Source: UBA5018 sp947463165
Lineage (GTDB): Bacteria > Cyanobacteriota > Cyanobacteriia > PCC-6307 > Cyanobiaceae
Direction: 5' to 3'
Assembly (NCBI GenBank): GCA_943371245.1
Contig: CALRTY020000017.1
Location: 1-64,000, forward strand
DNA length: 64,000 bases
The first letter of the stretch is position 1; every line of letters starts with the position of its first letter. The notes below the pieces were generated by a model that searched no databases, was not told the DNA's origin, and saw only the letters and a program-made list of their open reading frames with translations. Made by a program: the position numbers and the translations under genes. This document shows, in pieces, positions 52,103-58,360 of this stretch.

Positions 52103-52192
52103 TCTAACGCCAAGATCAGAAGCGGCGGGAAGTTGCTCTGTGCATCCAACAGGCATGCTTGACTGCCCGTCCGCTGCATCTTGATGTTAGGC
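52103..52192 (-). other. attC-like site, family 1 (attC-16)
   Basis: TCTAACGCCAAGATCAGAAGCGGCGGG and GCCCGTCCGCTGCATCTTGATGTTAGGC. CAAGATC-AG-AGCGG-CGGG pairs with CCCG-CCGCT-GATCTTG with one-sided extra bases. Clearest member of family 1. Confidence 0.9.
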
Positions 52193-52453
52193 CTTCGAGC
52201 GGAGCAGTTGATCATAGTCTGCATGGCTACCAATCTACACCCAAATCAACTCATCACCACCGTCTTAAACTGCTAAAGCTCTAAAACGTAAGCCAACCCT
52301 CGCCGACCAAAACCTGCCGATCCTCTTGAAATGGAGCGAAGGGTGACGCGGCTCGGACTCGAGGAGTTCGAAGCAGCGATCAGCCTGGAGTTTGATCTCT
52401 GATGGAAGAGAGTAATAACAAGCCCAGAAGCGTGGACTGGCGCGATGCCTCAT
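52187..52453 (-). pseudogene. ParE/RelE-like toxin with two stop codons
   Basis: RHRASPRFWACYYSLPSEIKLQADRCFELLESEPRHPSLHFKRIGRFWSARVGLRFRALAV, then TAA, DGGDELIWV, TAG, IGSHADYDQLLRSKA and the final stop within attC-16. The read-through product is a complete toxin of the type found with small antitoxins like the one upstream. Two stops (about 52270 and 52240) indicate decay. Confidence 0.8.
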
Positions 52454-52650
52454 AACTCAGAACATCGCCCAGATAGACTGTCGCTGATTGCCTCATTTGC
52501 GAGCCAATCAAGCGTGCCAGTGGTCAGGTCATCCTCCATCTGCTGGTCCCAGTCCGATGCGTCGAACGACAAGAACCAAGCCCGGAACTCGGCCCGCTTG
52601 GCAGGTGGCAGCTGCTGAACCGCAGCCTCAATCTCTTCAAGAGTGCTCAT
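52450..52650 (-). CDS. Small antitoxin upstream of a decayed ParE-like toxin
   Basis: 66 residues from ATG 52650 (MSTLEEIEAAVQQLPPAKRAEFRAWFLSFDASDWDQQMEDDLTTGTLDWLANEAISDSLSGRCSEL). The pattern EIEAAVQ.LP..K..EFRAWF..FDA..WD is that of a common small antitoxin family. It overlaps the toxin start by 4 bp. MDLM at 52659 is an alternative start; the longer frame runs into an attC. Confidence 0.8.
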   Translation of the reverse strand: MSTLEEIEAAVQQLPPAKRAEFRAWFLSFDASDWDQQMEDDLTTGTLDWLANEAISDSLSGRCSEL

Positions 52651-52702
52651 AAGATCCATTGTACCTGAGTTATCCGGCTGAGACGTGCCACATCCCGGAT
52701 AG

Positions 52703-52788
52703 GCCCAACGCTCAAGATCAGCGGCGGGCATAAGGCTGTGACGCAAGAAGAATGATAGCGCTCCCGTCCGCTAGATCTTGATGTTAGC
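52703..52788 (-). other. attC-like site, family 1 (attC-17)
   Basis: GCCCAACGCTCAAGATCAGCGGCGGGC and CTCCCGTCCGCTAGATCTTGATGTTAGC. Left core is CCAACG rather than CTAACG, still within the RYYYAAC/GTTRRRY consensus. Confidence 0.88.
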
Positions 52789-52898
52789 TTCCGTTGAGCT
52801 GGGGGAGTCAGAATATAATGACTTAATCTACAGAAAAGAACCTGTGCCTATCGCGACGAGGCAAACGGACCAACAAGGGACGTAAATCTAGATATTCG

Positions 52899-53297
52899 TC
52901 ATATCTCAATGGTCTCGTTACTTTCCAGAAGTGTTGCGAGTCTCCCTATATCGTGAAACGGGCTTTGGCGTACCAAGTCTGAGAGGCCAGCCAAAGAACT
53001 GTTAATCAGATCTACGTTATTCGTAGATATACCATGGTCAATTGAGCGGAAGTGTGCATCAAGCACTGATCGGCGCTCAGCGAAGATGGCTTGCATGGCA
53101 GCTTGCACTCCTTCTCGCCTAATCTCCAATTGACGAAGCAAGACATCTCGGTTGGCTTGAATGAGAGTAACATCGCGATCTACCTGCGCCAATTCGACTT
53201 TTGCTTCGGCAAGAGCCCTAAGAAAGGCTGTCAAGTCTTCTCTTGGCAAGAACTGGAGAGCCTTTAGTATTGCGTTGCCAGTTGCGTTGGGCTTCAT
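52899..53297 (-). CDS. Coiled-coil protein, second gene of a two-gene cassette
   Basis: 132 residues, helical, no hydrophobic segment: LQFLPREDLTAFLRALAEAKVELAQVDRDVTLIQANRDVLLRQLEIRREGVQAAMQAIFAERRSVLDAHFRSIDHGI, with heptad spacing. No family recognised. Its ATG overlaps the stop of the glycine-rich membrane gene by 4 bp, so the products are probably made together. The cassette ends in attC-17. Confidence 0.7.
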   Translation of the reverse strand: MKPNATGNAILKALQFLPREDLTAFLRALAEAKVELAQVDRDVTLIQANRDVLLRQLEIRREGVQAAMQAIFAERRSVLDAHFRSIDHGISTNNVDLINSSLAGLSDLVRQSPFHDIGRLATLLESNETIEI

Positions 53298-54226
53298 GTT
53301 GGAGAACCGTCTTCGGTGAGGATGGGTTGGTCAATTAGCTGAGCCAATGCAGTCGCCGCTTGCCCCAAGCGAGCGATACTCTTAAGCTGTGATCTAGAGT
53401 AGTTGCGGCGCAAGATCGAATGCCGTATCCATGCAATTACACGCGACCACCAACTATTGAGTTTCAACTGTGAGCGCGTGTTCTCCAAAACATGTAGGAA
53501 TGCTATTTCTGACTTCTCAACGGCACGAGCAACTTCGTTGGCCCGTGATTCAATAGCATCAAGCTTGAGCCGTGCAATACGGCAGGCCTCAGTAGCGAGA
53601 GTCACCTCAGTGGCTTTAGATTCAATTTCTTTAATCTTTTTGCTAGCCCGTAAATGCAGAAAAACACTTGTAACGGCAACAGCAGGTATCAGGGCAATGC
53701 CGCCCAACACTGCAGCACCACCGGCCATGCCTGCCCCACCAGCGGCAAGTGAGCCGCCACCGAAAAATGCCAAGGTGGCATTCGTAGCCGCGGCACCAGA
53801 AAGCCCACTGATGGCGGCGCCTGTGGACGCCGAGCCGAATGTTCCCACAAGAGCCCATGCTCCCACTGCAGTCGAAGCCCCCACTCCGGCACCTCGCGCA
53901 AGTGAACCAACTTGCTCGCCAAATCGGATTGTGGAGTCAATATGAGCGAAGTCGATTCTTTGGCCAGCGGCCAACTCTTCTTGACCTAGGAATGATCTTT
54001 CTCGAGGAGATAAGGACTTCGTGACTTCACGAACACGACGCAGGGATCGGAAAGCCTTTACTTTCGTGGCGACTAGATTTTCAAGCTTTGCAGAAACATG
54101 CTCCCTGCGCTCCTCAAGGGCATCGTACTCAGCTTGGTATCTTTGGGCTTTGCGTTTAAACTGTCCTAAAGCCGTCTCGACTCGGCCAGAAGCGCCAAAT
54201 GTTACGATGTTGGTCAAATGATCCAT
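53294..54226 (-). CDS. Coiled-coil protein with glycine-rich membrane segment
   Basis: 310 residues. N-terminal coiled coil (LGQFKRKAQRYQAEYDALEERREHVSAKLENLV), then about 100 residues of glycine/alanine-rich hydrophobic sequence (GAGVGASTAVGAWALVGTFGS; ATNATLAFFGGGSLAAGGAGMAGGAAVLGGIALIPAVAV) with glycine-zipper spacing, then a second coiled coil (IKEIESKATEVTLATEACRIARLKLDAIE). The layout is reminiscent of pore-forming or membrane-remodelling proteins; no enzyme motif. First cassette after the intI relic, two-gene operon with 52899-53297. Confidence 0.7.
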   Translation of the reverse strand: MDHLTNIVTFGASGRVETALGQFKRKAQRYQAEYDALEERREHVSAKLENLVATKVKAFRSLRRVREVTKSLSPRERSFLGQEELAAGQRIDFAHIDSTIRFGEQVGSLARGAGVGASTAVGAWALVGTFGSASTGAAISGLSGAAATNATLAFFGGGSLAAGGAGMAGGAAVLGGIALIPAVAVTSVFLHLRASKKIKEIESKATEVTLATEACRIARLKLDAIESRANEVARAVEKSEIAFLHVLENTRSQLKLNSWWSRVIAWIRHSILRRNYSRSQLKSIARLGQAATALAQLIDQPILTEDGSPT

Positions 54227-54353
54227 TGTACTAGGTTAGCATAGATTGCTATTGCTGTCAATTACCTCAAGGGAGTGGCGGCTTGGGCGCCCACGCGATA
54301 TAGGAATGAGCGCAACCATGTGAGTACCCAAGAAGCCCTGCCGAACCGTGAAG

Positions 54354-54577
54354 CTAACAGGTTTCAGGCCGACCCACATAATACCCCCCTTCTACGCTGT
54401 TTTGGCCGTCTAAAAGCGGGTGGCAAGCATCAGGCACCCGTGAGATCAATTGCCATGACAAGAAGTTCACACAAGTCGGAACCATTCCGTATTTGATGGG
54501 CGGGTCCGCCTATAAGGGTTCGCTTTGTTACAAAAGATCGGCAGGGCTGCAAACGCCCAGCGGGCCTCGGTTGAGCA
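54354..54577 (-). repeat. Duplicated integron block, copy 2
   Basis: CTAACAGGTTTCAGGCCGACCC through TTTGGCCGTCTAAAAGCGG, GGCGGGTCCGCCTATAAGGGTTCGCT and into the intI relic; matches 43331-43557. The inner hairpin that is perfect in copy 1 is eroded here. Confidence 0.75.
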
Positions 54578-54812
54578 CATGGGTGCATATTATCTTGTTA
54601 TTTACGTTCAGATGGCCCAGTAATTCCTGAATCGTACGGATATCTTGACCGCGCTCCAGCAGGTGGGTGGCAAATGAATAACGCTGGGATCCAAGTGATG
54701 GCGCCCCTGCCCATCCAGCCAGCCGCTCCAGCACTGCTCGTACCTCCTCAATGGTGATCACCACCGGCAGCCTTTGGCGCATCCGCGCCCGGATCACACT
54801 TTCCAGATCCAA
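54528..54812 (-). pseudogene. Decayed integron integrase
   Basis: The frame joins two IntI pieces: LESVIRARMRQRLPVVITIEEVRAVLERL (intact residues about 95-123) and SFATHLLERGQDIRTIQELLGH..VLNRGPLGVCSPADLL (about 276-324). About 145 residues between, with R140, K165 and the integron-specific insert, are deleted, and the tyrosine of IYTHV is cysteine (ICTHV). No recombinase activity is possible. Confidence 0.9.
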
Positions 54813-54892
54813 GCTGCTGCAGAGCCAGGCAATCCAGCAGGCGCCAGCTACGGATCCGGGGGCATCGGCGCTCTGGTGTAGCCGCTGATTGG

Positions 54893-55110
54893 CGGGCGGC
54901 CTGCCCTTGCCTCAACAAGCTGGCCTGGACGATCGGGAACGACTTCTGGAGGCTGGCCGTCTGATGCAAGCCGAACTGGAGCGTCTCGGTCTCACAGAAG
55001 ACGAGCTCGGTGCTGACTTCAAAGCTTGGCGTCAGCGGCGCCATCAGCCCTGACGCTGGAACGCAAACGACTGGTAGTCGACGCGAGCATCGCTGGGCTG
55101 GTCTGCAATG
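54893..55110 (+). pseudogene. VapBC-type remnant cut at the island edge
   Basis: QQAGLDDRERLLEAGRLMQAELERLGLTEDELGADFKAWRQRRHQP (stop at 55051-55053) looks like the C-terminal part of a small antitoxin. In the next frame ERKRLVVDASIAGLV is the start of a PIN toxin (DAS motif). The PIN frame ends where similarity to the GH3 3' end begins, at about 55110-55123. Confidence 0.55.
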
Positions 55111-55122
55111 GTCAGGGGAATA

Positions 55123-55205
55123 GCCCTGGGCCACACTGAAGCTGCCGGGGCCCGCCGCCCCGGCGAATTCACCGACTGATCCCCCAGCTGCCCCCGTGAT
55201 TCGGC
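55123..55205 (+). repeat. Right copy of island-flanking direct repeat
   Basis: In frame it reads ALGHTEAAGARRPGEFTD and stop, against LGLGHADAARDRRAGEFTD at the GH3 C-terminus, then continues into the GTG start of the next gene. It is a diverged second copy of the GH3 3' end. Confidence 0.75.
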
Positions 55206-56437
55206 TCAGCCTTTCGATGATCGTGCGCAATGAGGCGGAGCGGCTGGAGGCTTGCCTGGCTTCGGTGCGGGGCTTTGTCGATGAGCTGGTGCTGCTGGAT
55301 ACCGGCTCCAGCGACGCCACGGTGGCGATCGCCGAGCGCTGCGGGGCGGTGGTGCATCAGATGGACTGGCCTGGGGATTTTGAGCCGGCCCGCAACGAGG
55401 CCCTCAAATATGTGAGCGGCGATTGGGTGCTGGTGCTCGATGCCGATGAACAGCTGCTGGAGGAAGCCAAGCAACCGCTGCGCCAGCTGATGGCCCAACC
55501 CGAATTGCTGCTGATCAACCTGCTGCGTTTTGAGCGGGGTGCGCTGCAGTCGCCTTACTCAAATGTGAGCCGGCTGTTTCGCCGCCACCCGGCCATCCAC
55601 TGGAGTGGCAAGTACCACACGATGGTGGACGACAGCGTGGTGGCCCTGATCGCCAGGGAACCCCACTGGCGCATCGCCGACTGTCCGCTGCCGGCCCTGG
55701 TTCATGACGGCTACCGGCCCGAGCTGCTGGCCGATGGCGCCAAGGCCGCCAGGTTGCGGGCGGCGATGGAGGCCGAGCTGGCGATCAAGCCCGGCGACCC
55801 CTACGCCTGCGCCAAGCTCGGCAGCCTGGAGGTGAACGAAGGCAACCGGCGGCGGGGCATCGAGCTGTTGCGGCTGGGCCTGGCCCACTGCCCCCCAGAC
55901 GCCCAGCCGGAGCGCTACGAATTGCTGCTGCACCTGGCCATTGCTACGGGCACTGCTACAGGGATGGCTACGGGAATGGCGATGGGCCCGGCTAGTCAGC
56001 AGGAGAGCATCGCCCTCTATCGCCAGGCCCTGGCCCTGCCGCTGCCGGCCCGGCTAACCCTGGCGGCACGGCTCAACCTGGCCCAAGCGCTGCTGGAGCA
56101 GGGGGAAACTGAGGAGGCTGCCGCCCTTGCCAGAGGCGCCTGCCAGGCCGCCCCGGAACTGGCCCTGGCCTGGTTCCAGCTGGGGGTGATCGAGCGCCAG
56201 CGGGGCCAGCTGGCGGCCGCCATCGCCGCCTACCGCCAGGCCCTGCAGCTGGATCCAAACACGGCGGCCAGCCATCAAAACCTGGCGGTCTGCCTGCTGC
56301 TTGCCGGCGACATCCCAGGCTGCCGCCAGGGTTTCAGCAGCGCCATTCGCCTGCTGCAACAACAGGGCCGCACCAGCGAAGCAGCGGCCCTGCTCCAGCA
56401 GGCGGGCAGTCTGGTGAAGCTGGAGTTGACGCCATGA
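55196..56437 (+). CDS. Family 2 glycosyltransferase with TPR C-terminus
   Basis: 413 residues from GTG 55196. GT2 domain: RLSLSMIVRNEAERLEACLASVRGFVDELVLLDTGSSDATVAIA, donor-site DADEQ (about 82-86). TPR-like repeats occupy residues 200-410 (AWFQLGVIERQRGQLAAAIAAYRQALQLDPNTAASHQNLAVCLLLAGD). A short expansion TATGMATGMAMG lies between them. Typical of O-GlcNAc-like or surface glycan transferases; acceptor unknown. The start lies inside the right island repeat. ATGA overlap with hemD. Confidence 0.88.
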   Translation: MIRLSLSMIVRNEAERLEACLASVRGFVDELVLLDTGSSDATVAIAERCGAVVHQMDWPGDFEPARNEALKYVSGDWVLVLDADEQLLEEAKQPLRQLMAQPELLLINLLRFERGALQSPYSNVSRLFRRHPAIHWSGKYHTMVDDSVVALIAREPHWRIADCPLPALVHDGYRPELLADGAKAARLRAAMEAELAIKPGDPYACAKLGSLEVNEGNRRRGIELLRLGLAHCPPDAQPERYELLLHLAIATGTATGMATGMAMGPASQQESIALYRQALALPLPARLTLAARLNLAQALLEQGETEEAAALARGACQAAPELALAWFQLGVIERQRGQLAAAIAAYRQALQLDPNTAASHQNLAVCLLLAGDIPGCRQGFSSAIRLLQQQGRTSEAAALLQQAGSLVKLELTP

Positions 56438-57267
56438 GCCACCCATCTGATGCCAGCCCGCTGGCGGGCCGCACGATCGCGGTGACCCGCGCCGAAAGCC
56501 AACTGGCAGAAGCGCGCCACCTGTTCGAGCGGGCCGGCGCCACCGTGGTGGATCTGCCCGCCCTGGTGGTAACCCCGCCCCAGAGCTGGGGCCCCCTCGA
56601 CGACGCCCTGGAAGAGCTGGACAGCTTCCACTGGCTGGTGTTCTCCAGCGGCAATGGCGTGGAGGCGGTGGAGCAGCGGCTCAGGCGCCGCGGCCAGAGC
56701 CTGGCCCACCGGCCCGCCTCCTTGAAGCTGGCGGCGGTGGGCCGCAAGACCGCCGCCCAGCTGGAAGCCCTGGGAGCCCCTGCGGACTTCGTGCCGCCCA
56801 GCTTTGTGGCCGAGAGCCTGATCGATCACTTCCCCGTTTCGGGTTGGGGATTGCGGCTGCTGCTGCCCCGGGTGGAAAGTGGCGGCCGCAGCCTGCTGGC
56901 GGAGGCCTTCGGGGCGGCGGGGTCCCGGGTGGTGGAGGTGGCCGCCTACGAAACCGCCTGCCCCCAGGGCCTGCCCAGCGCCGCCCAACTGGCCCTAGAC
57001 CAAGGCCGCATCGATGCGATCACCTTCAGCAGCGGCAAAACCGTGAGCCACACCTGCCAGCTGCTGGCCCAGGCCTACGGGGAGAATTGGCAGCAATGCC
57101 TGGCCGATATCGCCCTGGTATCGATCGGTCCGCAGACCAGCCAGCGCTGCCGCGAACTGCTGGGCCGCCTCGATGGGGAAGCAAATCCCCACGACCTGCA
57201 GGGCCTGGTGGATGCCTGCAGTATTGCCCTAGCCCAGCGACCCCCTAAGCAAGCGCTGGCCCCCTAG
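56434..57267 (+). CDS. hemD: Uroporphyrinogen-III synthase HemD
   Basis: 277 residues: LAGRTIAVTRAESQLAEARHLFERAGATVVDLPALVVTPPQSWGPLDDALEELDSFHWLVFSSGNGVEAVEQRL, AVGRKTAAQLEALG, LLPRVESGGRSLLAEAFGAAGSRVVEVAAYETACP, IDAITFSSGKTVSHTCQLL, VSIGPQTSQRC. The two-lobed HemD fold closes hydroxymethylbilane to uroporphyrinogen III for heme, chlorophyll and bilin synthesis. Coupled to the upstream gene by a 4-bp overlap. Confidence 0.92.
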   Translation: MSHPSDASPLAGRTIAVTRAESQLAEARHLFERAGATVVDLPALVVTPPQSWGPLDDALEELDSFHWLVFSSGNGVEAVEQRLRRRGQSLAHRPASLKLAAVGRKTAAQLEALGAPADFVPPSFVAESLIDHFPVSGWGLRLLLPRVESGGRSLLAEAFGAAGSRVVEVAAYETACPQGLPSAAQLALDQGRIDAITFSSGKTVSHTCQLLAQAYGENWQQCLADIALVSIGPQTSQRCRELLGRLDGEANPHDLQGLVDACSIALAQRPPKQALAP

Positions 57268-57274
57268 GGCAGCC

Positions 57275-57895
57275 CTAGAGCTGTATCGGCAACAGCCGCT
57301 GGCCCTGGCTGAGGGTGAGTACACCGCGCTGCAGGTCGATGCCAGCCACACTCCAGCCAGCGGGCAGCAGCTTGGTGTTGCGGCCACCGCGGTCCCCCTG
57401 GCGCAAACTGCCACTGAGCTCCCCTAGCTGCACCAGGGCCTGGGGTCTGGAGCCAGTGCTCACCACACCCGTGAAGCGAAAGTTCTCCGGCAGGGCCAGC
57501 GGCACCACGCTGGAAACTGGCACCGCCACCGGCGGTGAACTGAACGGATCCCGCCGGCCGGAGCCCATGGCAGCCACCACCAGGTCGGGGCTGGGCAGGG
57601 GCGTCAGCCCTGCAATGGCTGGTAGACCAGCTGCGGGAGGCTGCTTGGCGGCGGGCTGCTTGGCGGTAGCTTCCGGATCCTTAGCCGTAAAACTGGATAA
57701 CGGCCGCAGGCCAGTCTGCGGCGCGGGCAGCAGCTCAATCTTCTGTGCAGGAGGTTGGCCGCTGTTGTTTTTGAACTGGTCTAGAAAGGGCAGGTTCGAA
57801 CAGCCAGCCACCAGGGCTAGGGGCCCCAGGGCCAAAAAGGCGGCCAAGGGCCTGGCCGGCAGCAGATGGGCCAACCGGCAGCGGAATTCAGCCAT
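57275..57895 (-). CDS. Putative lipoprotein, proline-rich
   Basis: 206 residues from ATG 57895 (MAEFRCRLAHLL). Signal segment with lipobox-like LALVAGC, then a low-complexity linker (KQPAAKQPPAAG) and a C-terminal domain ALPENFRFTGVVSTGSRPQALVQLGELSGSLRQGDRGG..GVLTLSQGQRLLPIQL, which resembles PilP/type II secretion pilot-like C domains. Likely anchored in a membrane; role uncertain. Its start overlaps the stop of the SRPBCC gene by 8 bp. Confidence 0.65.
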   Translation of the reverse strand: MAEFRCRLAHLLPARPLAAFLALGPLALVAGCSNLPFLDQFKNNSGQPPAQKIELLPAPQTGLRPLSSFTAKDPEATAKQPAAKQPPAAGLPAIAGLTPLPSPDLVVAAMGSGRRDPFSSPPVAVPVSSVVPLALPENFRFTGVVSTGSRPQALVQLGELSGSLRQGDRGGRNTKLLPAGWSVAGIDLQRGVLTLSQGQRLLPIQL

Positions 57896-58328
57896 CACGC
57901 TCCACCAGGTCTCGAAAGCGGTCAAGGTTGGCCTGCAGCTCCTTCGTGACGATCCCCCCCAGGATGGTGGGTTCCATCAATGGTGCCAAGACCCCGGGCA
58001 ACTCGTAGCTCACCGTTAACTTCACGGCGGTGAGGTTAGGAGCCTGGGGATAAAAACGCACGGCCCCCCGGGTGGGCAGGCCGCCCACCGATTCCCAGTG
58101 CAATTGCTGGGCCTCAACCCGGCTGGCGATGCGGGCCTGCCAGTGGAAGCGAAACCCTTGGGCCACCAGGGTCCAGTCGGTGAGATCTGGATCGTGGGGC
58201 ACCGTGACCACCGACTCAATCCAACGCATCCACTGGGGCATCGCCTCCAGATCACTCCACACCTGCCACACCCGCTCCACCGGGGCGTTGATCTCCGTGG
58301 TGACGCTGTGCTCGAGCCAACGGCCCAT
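57888..58328 (-). CDS. SRPBCC (polyketide cyclase/START-like) family protein
   Basis: 146 residues from ATG 58328 (MGRWLEHSVTTEINAPVERVWQVWSDLEAMPQWMRWIESVV). Single-domain helix-grip fold: QGFRFHWQARI, QLHWESVGGLPTRGAVRFYP, VKLTVSYELPGVLAPLMEP. Cyanobacterial members sit beside carotenoid genes, and here the gene is 32 bp downstream of the zeta-carotene desaturase gene. Ligand unknown. The longer frame (58349) is also possible. Confidence 0.88.
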   Translation of the reverse strand: MGRWLEHSVTTEINAPVERVWQVWSDLEAMPQWMRWIESVVTVPHDPDLTDWTLVAQGFRFHWQARIASRVEAQQLHWESVGGLPTRGAVRFYPQAPNLTAVKLTVSYELPGVLAPLMEPTILGGIVTKELQANLDRFRDLVERDG

Positions 58329-58360
58329 GGGATTTACGCGAGGGGGCAAGGAGCTGGGAT

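Noticed and set aside
54748..55320. 190-codon minus-strand ORF
   Set aside because: Crosses the intI relic, the vapBC relic and the GT2 start in a frame with no motif.
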